Positions 17,308 to 27,321 are shown, counted from the stretch's first letter. The stretch: DNA of 64,000 bases from Flavobacterium soyae (GCF_021245985.1 NZ_JAJQXA010000006.1:62001-126000), one strand, 5' to 3'. The notes: generated from the letters alone by a model not told the origin. Translations and numbers: made by a program.

Positions 17308-18051
17308 ATGAAAATAAAAGTTTTTCTGGCTTTACTATTTTGTTCTGCTATTGGGTTTTCGCAATCTGTTAACGATTATAAAGCGGTTATGATTCCTCTT
17401 AAATATGATTTTATAAAAACAGATAATCAATATCGATTAGCTACGTTAACTAAATCAAATTTACTTAAAGCTGGTTTTGAGGCTTTTTATACTAATGAGC
17501 AAATACCTGCAGGTTATGATAGATGCGAGCTTTTGTATATCGATGTTAAAAAAGACAATGCTTTTTTAGTAACGAAACTTTTTATTCAGTTTAAGGATTG
17601 CTACGGAAAAGTAGTTTATACTTCTGAAACTGGAAAAAGCAGGGAAAAGGATTATGAAGCGGCATATAAAGAAAGCCTTGAAGGTGCATTTGTATCTGTT
17701 ATTGGGCTGCATTATAAATATAATGGAAAAACTGTTTCTTCAATTTCTTCGAGTGTAATGCAAACTGCAGCTCCAGTTGTTGCTGTAGCAAATACTCAAG
17801 TTGAAGAGAAGCCTGCAGTTAATCTTTCAGATCCAAATTTATTATATGCGCAGCCAACAGAAAATGGTTTTCAGTTAATTGATAAAACGCCAAAAGTGGT
17901 AATGAAACTATTAAAAACTTCACGTGCAGATTCTTTTATTGCTATTAAAGATGGAATTCAGGGGTCTTTAAACGCAAAAGATAATCAATGGTATTTTGAG
18001 TATTATCAAAATGATAAATTGGTTTCAGAAAAAGTTTCTGTAAAATTCTAA
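17308..18051 (+). CDS. Secreted hypothetical protein
   Basis: 247 residues with a signal peptide (about 1-18, ending in IGFSQ). I recognise no family. The first part (about 20-145) is a mixed alpha/beta region (YKAVMIPLKYDF, ANLLKAGFEAFYTNEQIP-like segment, LLYIDVKKDNAFLVTKLFIQFKDCYG). A low-complexity Ala/Val linker follows at about 150-170, then a short beta C-terminus. It starts 2 nt after the HAD stop, so it is co-transcribed with radC and the HAD gene. The function is unknown. Confidence 0.78.
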   Translation: MKIKVFLALLFCSAIGFSQSVNDYKAVMIPLKYDFIKTDNQYRLATLTKSNLLKAGFEAFYTNEQIPAGYDRCELLYIDVKKDNAFLVTKLFIQFKDCYGKVVYTSETGKSREKDYEAAYKESLEGAFVSVIGLHYKYNGKTVSSISSSVMQTAAPVVAVANTQVEEKPAVNLSDPNLLYAQPTENGFQLIDKTPKVVMKLLKTSRADSFIAIKDGIQGSLNAKDNQWYFEYYQNDKLVSEKVSVKF

Positions 18052-18064
18052 AACATATTATGGT

Positions 18065-19342
18065 TTAATAACCATATTTATCTTTCCAGCGGTTCTTTAA
18101 AAATTCGCGGTTGCTGTTCTCTCTGGAATTGCTTCCCGGATTGTAAAGAACCGTTTCTTTTATGGCATCGGGCAGAAATTCTTGTTCAGCAAAATTATTC
18201 GCATAATCATGAGAATATTTATAATCTTCACCATACCCTAATTCTTTCATCAATTTAGTTGGAGCATTTCGCAAATGTATAGGAACAGGTAAATCACCTG
18301 TTTGTTTTACCAATTGCTGTGCATTTCCAATAGCCATATAGGATGCGTTGCTTTTGGGAGATGTTGCCAGATATATGGCGCATTGGCTTAATATGATTCG
18401 GCTTTCCGGATAACCTATTGTTGAAACCGCCTGAAAAGTATTATTTGCCATAATAAATGCCGTTGGGTTTGCATTTCCAATATCTTCACTAGATAAAATC
18501 AGCATTCTGCGGGCAATAAATTTTACATCTTCACCTCCTTCAATCATTCTCGCCAGCCAGTAAACGGCACCATTTGGATCGCTTCCTCGTATTGATTTTA
18601 TAAAAGCAGAAACAATATCATAATGTTGTTCACCAGTTTTGTCATACAAAACAGTATTTTGCTGAACCAATTCAAAAACACGATCGTTGGTAATAATTAC
18701 ATTATCGCTTGGAGAGGCATTAACTACAAGTTCAAAAATATTGAGCAGTTTTCTGCCGTCACCGCCAGAAAGTCGGAGTAATGCTTCTGTTTCTTTTAAA
18801 ATTATTTTCTTAGACGCTAATTCTACATCAATTTTCATTGCACGATGTAATAAGGCTTCTAAATCATCTTTTGTGAAAGCATTTAGTATATACACTTGAC
18901 AGCGCGATAGTAGTGCGGGAATAACTTCAAAACTTGGGTTTTCTGTAGTTGCACCAATAAGGGTAATCCATCCTTTTTCGACGGCAGCTAAAAGTGAATC
19001 TTGCTGCGATTTGCTAAACCTGTGAATTTCATCAATAAATAGAATAGGGTTTTTGGCAGTAAACAAACCTCCGCTTTGTTTTGCTTTTTCAATTACGTCG
19101 CGAATGTCTTTAACTCCAGAATTAATGGCACTTAAAATATAAAACGGACGTTTAGATTCTTGTGCAATAATTTGTGCCAAAGTTGTTTTGCCAGTTCCCG
19201 GCGGCCCCCAAAAAATAAGTGACGGAATTATTCCTTTTGAAATTTGCTGCGTCAATGAACCATTTGGCCCAACCAAATGACTTTGACTAACATAATCCTC
19301 TAATTTCTGTGGGCGAATACGCTCGGCTAACGGTGCTTCCAT
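18065..19342 (-). CDS. rarA: RarA/MgsA replication-associated AAA+ ATPase
   Basis: 425 residues. RarA (MgsA) is a tetrameric clamp-loader-like ATPase acting at stalled replication forks. Walker A GPPGTGKT is at 46-53, Walker [10 protein letters not shown] at 101-109 and sensor-1 [11 protein letters not shown] near 130-140. The C-terminal MgsA domain has [21 protein letters not shown] near 253-273 and [16 protein letters not shown] near 358-373. The ATG and length are normal. It is convergent with the secreted protein (13-nt gap). Confidence 0.96.
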   Translation of the reverse strand: MEAPLAERIRPQKLEDYVSQSHLVGPNGSLTQQISKGIIPSLIFWGPPGTGKTTLAQIIAQESKRPFYILSAINSGVKDIRDVIEKAKQSGGLFTAKNPILFIDEIHRFSKSQQDSLLAAVEKGWITLIGATTENPSFEVIPALLSRCQVYILNAFTKDDLEALLHRAMKIDVELASKKIILKETEALLRLSGGDGRKLLNIFELVVNASPSDNVIITNDRVFELVQQNTVLYDKTGEQHYDIVSAFIKSIRGSDPNGAVYWLARMIEGGEDVKFIARRMLILSSEDIGNANPTAFIMANNTFQAVSTIGYPESRIILSQCAIYLATSPKSNASYMAIGNAQQLVKQTGDLPVPIHLRNAPTKLMKELGYGEDYKYSHDYANNFAEQEFLPDAIKETVLYNPGSNSRENSNREFLKNRWKDKYGY

Positions 19343-19504
19343 TTTGTAAAATTACTATTTTCAAAATTAATTTTATTACATGAAATATTATATACCAATT
19401 CAATTTTAAACATTTAACATATAATTGAATAGCTGACAAATTATCAGTAAATTTTGTTTGGATAGTTTTTTGATGTCAAAAACATGAATTAGACTCGAGA
19501 CTAT

Positions 19505-20278
19505 ATGAATGATAATCAATTTAAGTTTTCAACTGCAGTTATTGGAGTTCCAGTATTTTTTGTGCTTTTTCTATGGGTTATATACTGGATTCAGATTCGA
19601 TTTGATTTTGATTTTTACCAAAACGGAATTTATCCCAGGGATTTTTTCGGATTACAAGGTATTTTGTTTAGTCCATTTATTCACGAAAATTTAGAGCATT
19701 TATATAATAACTCAATTCCGCTTTTTGTCTTGCTGACAGCTTTGCAGTTTTTTTATCCCAAGCAGTCATTTGGGGTTATCTGTTATGGAATTCTATTTTC
19801 GGGATTAATAACCTGGATCATTGGCCGGGAAAATTTTCATATTGGTGCCAGTGGATTAATTTATGTTTTGGTCAGTTTTATTTTTTTTAAAGGAATACAA
19901 ACTAAGTATTATCGTTTGGTGGCACTTTCGTTATCTGTTATTTTACTTTATGGAGGAATGATTTGGTATGTTTTTCCAGATGTAGATGCTGCAATTTCCT
20001 GGGAAGGACATTTAGGAGGATTTATAACAGGATTTGGACTCTCTTTATATTATAAGACTTCTGAATATACAAAACCTATAATTTACGATTGGCAGAAACC
20101 TGACTTTGATCCTTCGCAAGATGCTTTTATGAAACATTTTGATGAGGATGGAAATTTCGTAAATACTGAAATTCCTGAAGAAGAAAATGAAAATCCTAAT
20201 ATGTATTTTAACTCCAATATTATTGTAAATTATATTGTAACTAAATCAGAACCAATTGATAAAGGCTTTGAGGGGTAA
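19505..20278 (+). CDS. Rhomboid intramembrane serine protease
   Basis: 257 residues with six hydrophobic segments (about 10-30, 70-83, 90-106, 113-128, 136-157, 170-183). The rhomboid dyad is visible: Ser116 in HIGASGLIY and His169 in WEGHLGGFITG, with the upstream helix motif HENLEHLYNN (60-69) that forms part of the family signature. It cleaves single transmembrane helices in the inner membrane. The C-terminal 65 residues form an acidic cytoplasmic tail. The natural substrate is unknown. Confidence 0.93.
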   Translation: MNDNQFKFSTAVIGVPVFFVLFLWVIYWIQIRFDFDFYQNGIYPRDFFGLQGILFSPFIHENLEHLYNNSIPLFVLLTALQFFYPKQSFGVICYGILFSGLITWIIGRENFHIGASGLIYVLVSFIFFKGIQTKYYRLVALSLSVILLYGGMIWYVFPDVDAAISWEGHLGGFITGFGLSLYYKTSEYTKPIIYDWQKPDFDPSQDAFMKHFDEDGNFVNTEIPEEENENPNMYFNSNIIVNYIVTKSEPIDKGFEG

Positions 20279-20298
20279 TTTTTATGGATTTAAATTAT

Positions 20299-20306
20299 TA
20301 AATTTG
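20299..20306 (+). promoter_or_regulatory. -7 element TAAATTTG
   Basis: A full match to TANNTTTG, 33 nt before the ATG at 20340. No -33 box at normal spacing was found. Confidence 0.45.
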
Positions 20307-20339
20307 TCAAGATTTATTTTAATTTGATTATTCTAACTC

Positions 20340-20846
20340 ATGAAAAACACTTTCTTTTCTATTTTTATTTTATTGATTTTTGGAGGTTCTGAATCTTTTG
20401 CTCAATGTGATGCAAAAAATAAAGTACTTGCAGACGGTTCTCTGATGTATTATTTTGATCCAGCGGTTTTTTATACCGCAAAATCTAAATCTCTAAAAAT
20501 AAATATTGTTACCGATAAAGAAAATTATTTTGTTGCTCTACAGCCCATGCCATTTCCGGAAAAGAAAGTAGGCAAAGAAATTACAGATGATTTGATAATA
20601 CACTTAGCAGACAATAATGCTTATAAATTGACGCATTATGATACCCAGTATATAAAAAATGATTCTGTTATGCAGGTTTTATATTTAATAGACAAAAAGG
20701 ATTTAAAAGCATTTTCTAAATTCGAAGCCGTTGTTGCTTCTATAAATATGAAGGGAACTGAGTTTATGCGTGATTATAATTTCAAATTACATAAAGATGA
20801 AATTGTAAATCAGCTAGCCTGCTTTTTAAAAGAAGAAGAAAAGTAG
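20340..20846 (+). CDS. Small secreted hypothetical protein
   Basis: 168 residues with a signal peptide (about 1-21, ending in ESFAQC). The mature part is a single compact alpha/beta domain with a YFDPAVFYTAKSKSLKINIVTDK opening. No recognised family, and only two Cys, at the mature N-terminus and near the C-terminus. It is convergent with the DUF2490 gene, with just 2 nt between the stop codons, so their transcripts must overlap at the 3' ends. Confidence 0.72.
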   Translation: MKNTFFSIFILLIFGGSESFAQCDAKNKVLADGSLMYYFDPAVFYTAKSKSLKINIVTDKENYFVALQPMPFPEKKVGKEITDDLIIHLADNNAYKLTHYDTQYIKNDSVMQVLYLIDKKDLKAFSKFEAVVASINMKGTEFMRDYNFKLHKDEIVNQLACFLKEEEK

Positions 20847-20848
20847 AT

Positions 20849-21649
20849 TTAATCATCACTTGTAGTTTCGGATTTGTGTAAGAACTTTTTGTTTAGATTC
20901 TCAAAAAAATTATTAAAAGTAAGTGTGAACGCTGCGGCATTTATGATTTGATTTCCATCATCCCTCGGAAGGTATTCGTTAGCATAAGTTAGTTCGATTT
21001 GTATGTTATCTGTAAAAAGATAACCAGCCCCAATATTTAATCTGTTTCTGTCAAAAAAACTAAGACCGGTAACTTTTGTTCCAGATTTAAAAAATAGTTC
21101 ATCAGAAGCAACAGCATATACAACACCTTCTCGTAAAACTTTACTGTTGATGGGCTTTAAGTATTTAACTTGCTGACGATATCGAAATACATTTTCATAA
21201 TTGTCATCGTCATTTTTCATATGACGAAGTTCAAGCCGCATTCTTGTGCTTAATGTATATCCGGTTTTATGAAAATAATAGATGCCCTGTAAGGCGAATC
21301 TCCATTCTGGAGATTCGTATTGTCCAATTTCTGGAACATCCTTATTATTAAAGTACCCAACAAATGAGGATAATTTCCAACGTGGAGACAGATAGTAATG
21401 CCCCCAAGCTCTAAATGATCGTTGCGTATTCTCCTCAAAAATATTTGCAGATGATTCAGTACTACTGTAACTTGTGCCTAAATTAAGTTCTGTTGACCAC
21501 TTTTTGGTAATGGTTCTGTTAAATTGAATCTCACCCCAAAATTGATTATACTTTGTTGTTTGCCCGTGACTCATTGTTGTAATTAAAAAAATTACAACGA
21601 CATACCCAATTTTTCTACGTATTATATTATGAGTAACTTTTGACGACAT
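20849..21649 (-). CDS. DUF2490 outer-membrane barrel protein
   Basis: 266 residues. The signal peptide runs to about residue 29 (GYVVVIFLITTMSHGQ) after a basic start. The mature protein is a run of amphipathic strands with the DUF2490 pattern: FWGEIQFNRTITKKWSTELNLGTSY, AWGHYYLSPRWKLSSFVGYF, EWRFALQGIYYF, RMRLELRHM, RLNIGAGYLF and IQIELTYANEYLP. It is an outer-membrane beta barrel of about 10-12 strands with unknown cargo. rlmB lies 39 nt upstream on the same strand, so they may be co-transcribed. Confidence 0.85.
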   Translation of the reverse strand: MSSKVTHNIIRRKIGYVVVIFLITTMSHGQTTKYNQFWGEIQFNRTITKKWSTELNLGTSYSSTESSANIFEENTQRSFRAWGHYYLSPRWKLSSFVGYFNNKDVPEIGQYESPEWRFALQGIYYFHKTGYTLSTRMRLELRHMKNDDDNYENVFRYRQQVKYLKPINSKVLREGVVYAVASDELFFKSGTKVTGLSFFDRNRLNIGAGYLFTDNIQIELTYANEYLPRDDGNQIINAAAFTLTFNNFFENLNKKFLHKSETTSDD

Positions 21650-21688
21650 TTAATGTTTATTAAGTTGTCATTCTATTTTTTGGATATA

Positions 21689-22423
21689 TTAACTTCTTTG
21701 ACGAACTGCCTCGTATAAAAATGCACCGCAGGCAACAGATACGTTAAGTGATCCTATGGAACCAAACATTGGTAACTTTGCTTTTTCATCTACGATTTTT
21801 AAAACAGAAGGATTTATACCTCTGTCTTCAGATCCCATTATAATAGCTACGGGTTCATTTAATGATAAGTCATAAATGTTTTGATCTGTTTTTTCGGTAG
21901 CGGCTACAGTTTTTATTCCAGATCCCTGAAGGTAGAATATTGCATCTTTAATATGTTCCACTTTACAAATAGGTACATTGAATACTGCACCTGCTGATGT
22001 TTTAACCGTGTCGCCATTTACCGGTGCAGAACCTGCTTTTTGAACGATAATTCCATTTACTCCTGTACACTCTGCAGTTCTGATAATAGCACCAAAATTT
22101 CTCGCATCTGAGATTTGGTCTAATATTAAAAATAATGGTTTTGAACCCGAAGCAATAGTCGATTCTACTAAATGTTCTATATCAATGAATCCAATAGGTG
22201 AAATTGTTGCAACAGCACCTTGATGATTGTTTGGTGTTAATCGATTTAGTTTTTCAACCGGAACGTAAGAGAAATTAATGTTGGCACGTTTCATTACCTT
22301 CATTAAATCTTTCATTAATTCTCCGGAAATTTCTTTTTGTATAAATACTTTGTCAACTTCCTGACCAGCTTGTATTGCTTCTATAATGGCTCTAATACCA
22401 AATATTTGATGTTCTTTTTCCAT
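21689..22423 (-). CDS. rlmB: 23S rRNA 2'-O-methyltransferase, RlmB-type (SpoU/TrmH)
   Basis: 244 residues. It methylates the ribose of G2251 in 23S rRNA (E. coli numbering) in the family. A short substrate-binding N-terminal domain opens with IFGIRAIIEAI (7-17). The SPOUT domain carries motif 1 DQISDARNFGAIIRTAE (about 108-124), motif 2 IIMGSEDRGI near 195-204 and motif 3 GSLNVSVACGAFLYE near 221-235, forming the deep knot for SAM. Because the IFGIRAI phrase is at the very N-terminus, the start cannot lie much further downstream. A -7 element sits only 4 nt upstream of this ATG (see the promoter entry). Confidence 0.94.
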   Translation of the reverse strand: MEKEHQIFGIRAIIEAIQAGQEVDKVFIQKEISGELMKDLMKVMKRANINFSYVPVEKLNRLTPNNHQGAVATISPIGFIDIEHLVESTIASGSKPLFLILDQISDARNFGAIIRTAECTGVNGIIVQKAGSAPVNGDTVKTSAGAVFNVPICKVEHIKDAIFYLQGSGIKTVAATEKTDQNIYDLSLNEPVAIIMGSEDRGINPSVLKIVDEKAKLPMFGSIGSLNVSVACGAFLYEAVRQRS

Positions 22424-22427
22424 GTGG

Positions 22428-22435
22428 CAAATATA
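22428..22435 (-). promoter_or_regulatory. -7 element TATATTTG immediately before rlmB
   Basis: On the minus strand TATATTTG is followed by CCAC and then the rlmB ATG. With the usual 5-7 nt from the -7 element to the transcription start, the mRNA would begin at or next to the ATG, giving a leaderless message. No good -33 box was found. Confidence 0.5.
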
Positions 22436-22451
22436 GGTATAATGTTTATAT

Positions 22452-22482
22452 AAAAAAAAACCACCCCGAATGAACGGGATGG
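22452..22482 (-). terminator. Terminator after the SusD gene
   Basis: On the minus strand CCATCCCG (22482-22475) pairs with CGGGGTGG (22468-22461) and is followed by about nine Ts. It ends the SusCD transcript just upstream of rlmB. Confidence 0.85.
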
Positions 22483-22509
22483 CTTTTTAGTATTTAATTT
22501 AGAATAAAT

Positions 22510-23976
22510 TTAGTGTTTATCCCAGAAAACTTTAGTAGTAACATTATTGTTTCCTAATTTAGTAACTGCTGCTTGTAAATTAGTAGCATTAAGAGTTTGC
22601 TCTCTGTTAGGGTAAGAATAACGTTTTGGAACTTCTGTGATGTCACCATAAGTTACTGCAGGTACTTGTAAAGCAGGGAAATCTAATCTTCTGTATGAAG
22701 TCCAAGCTTCAAATCCTCTGTTGTATAAAGCAATCCAAGATTGTTCCCCAATTTTTTGCTGCCAAGTTCCTGTTGCTGTAGCATAAGCTACATCAGGTCT
22801 TGCTAAGTAAGTTGCGATAGCAGCTGGTGCTACGCCCCAATCTAACATAGAAGCTGTAATGGCCGCATTGTAGTGAGATGCTGGAGTACCACCAACAGCG
22901 ATACCTCTTGCAGATGCCTCAGCTAATAAAAACTCAACTTCAGAATAAGTAAATAATACACCAGGATATGTTGGTACTTTAATTGTCTCAGTTAAATGAG
23001 AGAATGCATCGTAAGTGTTAATTGCTCCATAGACACCGCCTTTGTATAATCCAGATCCAACTGGATATTCAGTGAAATATTGAGGTCTTCTAGGATCGCT
23101 AAGCGCATTTAATTTGTTTACGAATGTATCAGCTGGTATAAAGTCATTACGACCAGATGCAACTAAATCAACATACAATGGGTTTGCATTTGGCTGAGTT
23201 GCAGCATAATTCATATAAGTTCCATCAGCACTTGATGTGATTATACCATCTGCAATTGCAGCTAAAGCTTGAGTTGAAGCATAAGTAGCATCAACATCAT
23301 GCATGTTAATTGCCATTCTTAAACGTAATGAATTTGCAAATTTTGCCCATTTTGCTACATCTCCACCATAGATCAAATCAGCATCACCAAAACTATCCTC
23401 GCTGGCATCTAATGCATTTGATGCTGTTGTTAATTTTGAGATAAGATCTCTGTAGATTGTTTGAGCGTCATCGTATTTTGGTAGCGGGTGATTTAAGATA
23501 TCTAATGCTTCACTATAAGGAACGTCTCCAAAAGTATCTACTAAAATTCCATAACTATATGCAGTTAAGATATCGATTACAGCAATTTTATTATCGATAA
23601 CAATTAGACCTTCAGGAGCTCCAGTATAAGCAGCTTTTGAATCAACCAAAATTTGTCTAGCTTCTTTGTAGTCTTTTAGTACATCACGGTAATATGTTGT
23701 CCAGTGAGTATCAGGAATAGTACGTCCTGTTAAATCATACTGACTTTCTTGTGGATATTGAACTTCTGTCCATTGTTGAGCAAATAATCTGAAAACGTTA
23801 AAGTTAACAGAAGTGCTTGTTACTTGATCTACCATTGCATGTTCTGCGTTAGTAAATAAGTATTCAGCCTGAGTGTAAGTTGGACGTTTAGTGTCCGTGT
23901 TTAATCCTGTGATATCATCAGTACATGATGCAAACAAGGATAAAAGCGGTATTAATATAAGAAGTCTATTTTTCAT
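22510..23976 (-). CDS. SusD/RagB-like nutrient-binding lipoprotein (SusD-like_2 type)
   Basis: 488 residues with a lipobox (LFASC, Cys about 18), so a surface-exposed outer-membrane lipoprotein. TPR-type helices form the scaffold, with YLFTNAEHAMVDQ and WTTYYRDVLKDYKEARQIL near the N-terminus and SWIALYNRGFEAWTSYRRLDFP near 415-436, all typical of the SusD-like_2 group. It caps the SusC barrel and captures the ligand. Its ATG is 3 nt from the SusC stop, so the pair is one operon. No glycoside hydrolase, peptidase or regulator lies beside it, so the ligand (glycan, peptide or other) is unknown. Confidence 0.95.
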   Translation of the reverse strand: MKNRLLILIPLLSLFASCTDDITGLNTDTKRPTYTQAEYLFTNAEHAMVDQVTSTSVNFNVFRLFAQQWTEVQYPQESQYDLTGRTIPDTHWTTYYRDVLKDYKEARQILVDSKAAYTGAPEGLIVIDNKIAVIDILTAYSYGILVDTFGDVPYSEALDILNHPLPKYDDAQTIYRDLISKLTTASNALDASEDSFGDADLIYGGDVAKWAKFANSLRLRMAINMHDVDATYASTQALAAIADGIITSSADGTYMNYAATQPNANPLYVDLVASGRNDFIPADTFVNKLNALSDPRRPQYFTEYPVGSGLYKGGVYGAINTYDAFSHLTETIKVPTYPGVLFTYSEVEFLLAEASARGIAVGGTPASHYNAAITASMLDWGVAPAAIATYLARPDVAYATATGTWQQKIGEQSWIALYNRGFEAWTSYRRLDFPALQVPAVTYGDITEVPKRYSYPNREQTLNATNLQAAVTKLGNNNVTTKVFWDKH

Positions 23977-23979
23977 AGC

Positions 23980-26900
23980 TTAGAATTTTATTGTTAAGTT
24001 GCAACCAATGTTTCTAGTGGTTGGAAGAGATCCGATAGATAAACCAGCAGATCCAATGTTAGAACCTAAACCACTTTCTGGGTCTGCGTCTGGAAGATTT
24101 TTGTCAATTATCCATAAGTTAGATCCAATAAGCGAGATTTTTGCATCTACCAATTTGATTTTTTGTACTAATGAAGTTGGTAAAGTATAAGTAATATTTA
24201 CTTCTCTTAATTTGATAAAACCAGCATCGTATATATATTGACTTCTTGGTCCGTTAGAGTAAGCATTAGTAATAGCTCCACCAGTTGAATAAGCAGTTCT
24301 TGTAGTATTTGGTGTCCCGTCAGCATAAACTCCCGGATTGATTATACCTCCACCATTAGCAATTGTATTTCTTTTTGGGTTTCCAAGGTCGTTGTTGCCG
24401 GCAGTATCATCAGTTAAACCTGTACCAACACCATACCATTGGTCAGTTGAGAAGATATCTCCTCCTTTTTTCATATCAATTAAGAAGCTGAAAGAAAGAT
24501 TTTTGTATGAGAATTTGTTGCGAATACCACCAATCCAATCTGGGTTGATATCACCAATGATGTTATTTGTAGATGTGTTGATAACATATCTTCCTGTTGT
24601 AGGGTTAACAATTTTTTGACCATCAGCTGTGTAAGTATAATCTGTACCTTTTAGTACACCAAATGGTTGTCCAACAACTGCATTTAATGTTACACCTCCA
24701 GGGTATGAAGCTCCAATTAATAAGTTCTGTACGCCATCAGCTAATGCAGTTACTTTGTTGTCGTTTTTAGACCAGTTAACTGTAATATCCCAAGCGAAAT
24801 CATTTGTTTTAATAGGGGTTGCATTAAATTGCACCTCAATACCTTTATTTTCAATAGTTGCAGCATTTACATAACGAGTTGAATATCCTGTTGCAGTTGA
24901 ATATGGAACTGGGATAGCTTCACCGTCATTAACGTTTTTGTATAAACTCACGTCAAAACCAACTCTTCTGTTTAAGAATTGCATCTCAAGACCAATCTCT
25001 TGCGTTTTAGTTTTGATAGGTTCTAAATTAGGATTGTTTTTTGTAGAGTTTACAGAATATTGTTGTTGTCCATTGAATGAGTTGATTTTAGTATAAGTAT
25101 CAACTAAAGCCAATGTTGGAGTTCCAAGTGGGCTCTCAGAGTATCCACCTCTTAATTTACCAAACGTTAACCAGCTAGCATCTACAGCTTTTGTGAAAAC
25201 CCAGCTGCCTGAAATAGAGTTACTAAATAATGAGTTGTCACCTTCTGGTAATTGAGAGAATGCATCTCTTCTTGATGTTGCATCGATGAAAAACTGATCT
25301 AAGTAACCTAACGAAACAGAAGCAAAATAACTGTTTACTCCAGTTTTAGTTTCTCTTTCATAAGGGAATGGGCTTCCAGAAACTGAATTATCTAAGCTAT
25401 AAAGTCCCGGAGTAATAAGTCCTCCTTCTGTAGAAGCTGTAATTTGATTGAAGTAATTTCTTCTTACAGTTCCACCTAATACTCCAGTGAAGCTAAAGTT
25501 CTCTCCAAAATTCTTTTTGAAGTTAAGTAATAAATCGTAGTTCTGCTCAGAGAAGTTGCCATTATAACGTTGGTATCCTGATGTTTCTGTGAAAGCATTG
25601 ATACCAAAAGTTTTTCCAACAGAACCTACTGCTAATCTTTCTTCACGAAGTTCAGCGTATGTATCTGTAGATATTTTTGCTGTTGCAGACAACCAGTCAG
25701 CAATTTTGTATGTTAAGTTAGCATAACCTACAAAACGATTTCTGCTGTCATTTTGGTAGTTTTTGTAACGATCAAAATATGGGTTGTTCCAATAAGCTGG
25801 GAATCCATTAGATGCAGATGTTCTGTTCCAAGTAATGTTTTGTCCGCCTGAAGCGTTGTAAGCTTGCTCAAGTTGTTTGATATCAACGTTTGTCTGCCAC
25901 CATTGACGGAAACCAGAAACTAAGTTGTCGCTGTATCCAGTCATGTTTCTACCAATTGTAGCTTGATTTGAAAAGTTAGCAAAAGTACTCAAAGATAATC
26001 TGTCTGTAAATTGATGATTCAATTTTAAACTGAAATTATTTTTGTTTATTTCACTATTAGGCATTACACCTGTTTGTTTAGTGTTTGTATAGTTGAATAC
26101 AACATTCGTTTTGTCATTACCATCTTCAAAAGAGATAGTATTTACTAATGATAAAGAATTTTTAAAGAATGATGTAGGATCATTTTTAGCTCCAACCCAA
26201 GCAGTTTTTTTTCCGTAATTGTTATTTCCTGGATAAGCAGAGAATGCATCCCATTGGTAAACATTTAATGATGGATCAAAAGCAGCTCCAACAGAAGCAT
26301 CATCTCCCATGTATACAACTCTGTCATTTACACCATCACCATCAATATCTTGTGTAGTGTCAAAAGAAGCACCGTATCCAGCTCCGTATGATTTTTGGTA
26401 TTTAGTAAAAGTGCTTTTGTCTATTACACCAGTAACTACTTCAGATGAAACAGTGATTCCTAAACCTTTTTTAGCTTTACCTTTTTTAGTAGTAATCATT
26501 AAAACCCCGTTTCCAGCAAGGTAACCATATAGTGCAGATGCAGCTGCACCTTTTAATACGTTGACACTTTCAATATCTTCTGGATTGATATCCATACCAT
26601 TATTTCCATAGTCATAACCTTGAGCTCCTCTTGATTGAGCTACAGTACCATCATTAGTATTGTTTGCATTGTTAATTGGCATACCATCAATTACAATAAG
26701 CATCTCATTACTTTGATTGATAGCTTTAACCCCACGTGAGATAGCACTTGTAGAACCACCAAAGTTAGTATTTCTTCTTACGTTAACCCCGGCAACTTTA
26801 CCAGAAAGTTCGTTTAAGAAGTTACCACTTGCAGTACCATTTCTTAAATCTCCTCCTTTAACCTCTTGTGTTGCATAACCAAGAGATTTTTTCTCTCTTT

Positions 26901-27237
26901 TTACACCTAAAGCTGTTGTTACAACAACGCTTTCAAGTTCTTGTGCATCTCCTGCTAATTTTACATTAACTGTTGATGAAGTTGCAGCTATTTCTTGGGT
27001 TTTCATCCCAATGTAGCTAAATACCAAAATTTGGCTTGATGAAGCTTTGATAGAATATTTACCATCAAAATCGGTTTGTGTTCCAGATTTTGTTCCTTTG
27101 ACTATTACACTAACACCTGGTAAAGGCATTCCTGCATTGTCAGAAACTGTTCCCGAAACAGCTCTTTCTTGCGCAAAAGAAAGTTGCGCAACTAGTACTA
27201 ATAAAAGCACTAAGAATCCATTGAACTTTAGTTTCAT
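23980..27237 (-). CDS. SusC/RagA-family TonB-linked outer membrane transporter
   Basis: 1,085 residues. The signal peptide is about 1-22 (ending in LSFAQ). A carboxypeptidase-like regulatory domain follows at about 25-100 (VSGTVSDNAGMPLPGVSVIV, FDGKYSIKA), then the plug at about 110-255 with the SusC signature (GSTSAISRGVKAINQSNEMLIVIDGMPI; EDIESVNVLKGAAASALYG). The rest is a 22-strand barrel ending TRNIGCNLTIKF. There is no N-terminal STN domain, so no direct sigma/anti-sigma signalling is expected. It works with the downstream SusD-like protein. Many codons are biased to the frequent set, as in highly expressed genes. Confidence 0.97.
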   Translation of the reverse strand: MKLKFNGFLVLLLVLVAQLSFAQERAVSGTVSDNAGMPLPGVSVIVKGTKSGTQTDFDGKYSIKASSSQILVFSYIGMKTQEIAATSSTVNVKLAGDAQELESVVVTTALGVKREKKSLGYATQEVKGGDLRNGTASGNFLNELSGKVAGVNVRRNTNFGGSTSAISRGVKAINQSNEMLIVIDGMPINNANNTNDGTVAQSRGAQGYDYGNNGMDINPEDIESVNVLKGAAASALYGYLAGNGVLMITTKKGKAKKGLGITVSSEVVTGVIDKSTFTKYQKSYGAGYGASFDTTQDIDGDGVNDRVVYMGDDASVGAAFDPSLNVYQWDAFSAYPGNNNYGKKTAWVGAKNDPTSFFKNSLSLVNTISFEDGNDKTNVVFNYTNTKQTGVMPNSEINKNNFSLKLNHQFTDRLSLSTFANFSNQATIGRNMTGYSDNLVSGFRQWWQTNVDIKQLEQAYNASGGQNITWNRTSASNGFPAYWNNPYFDRYKNYQNDSRNRFVGYANLTYKIADWLSATAKISTDTYAELREERLAVGSVGKTFGINAFTETSGYQRYNGNFSEQNYDLLLNFKKNFGENFSFTGVLGGTVRRNYFNQITASTEGGLITPGLYSLDNSVSGSPFPYERETKTGVNSYFASVSLGYLDQFFIDATSRRDAFSQLPEGDNSLFSNSISGSWVFTKAVDASWLTFGKLRGGYSESPLGTPTLALVDTYTKINSFNGQQQYSVNSTKNNPNLEPIKTKTQEIGLEMQFLNRRVGFDVSLYKNVNDGEAIPVPYSTATGYSTRYVNAATIENKGIEVQFNATPIKTNDFAWDITVNWSKNDNKVTALADGVQNLLIGASYPGGVTLNAVVGQPFGVLKGTDYTYTADGQKIVNPTTGRYVINTSTNNIIGDINPDWIGGIRNKFSYKNLSFSFLIDMKKGGDIFSTDQWYGVGTGLTDDTAGNNDLGNPKRNTIANGGGIINPGVYADGTPNTTRTAYSTGGAITNAYSNGPRSQYIYDAGFIKLREVNITYTLPTSLVQKIKLVDAKISLIGSNLWIIDKNLPDADPESGLGSNIGSAGLSIGSLPTTRNIGCNLTIKF

Positions 27238-27321
27238 TTTTAAATATTTTGAATTAGTATCGCAAAACTCTTAATAATTTGTTAACTTTCCTAGTAAAAT
27301 ATTTTTTTTTTTCGTTAAAGG

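Noticed and set aside
18058..18076. Small palindrome TATGGTT/AACCATA between convergent genes
   Set aside because: A 7-bp stem without a T-run that overlaps the rarA 3' end; too weak to call a terminator.
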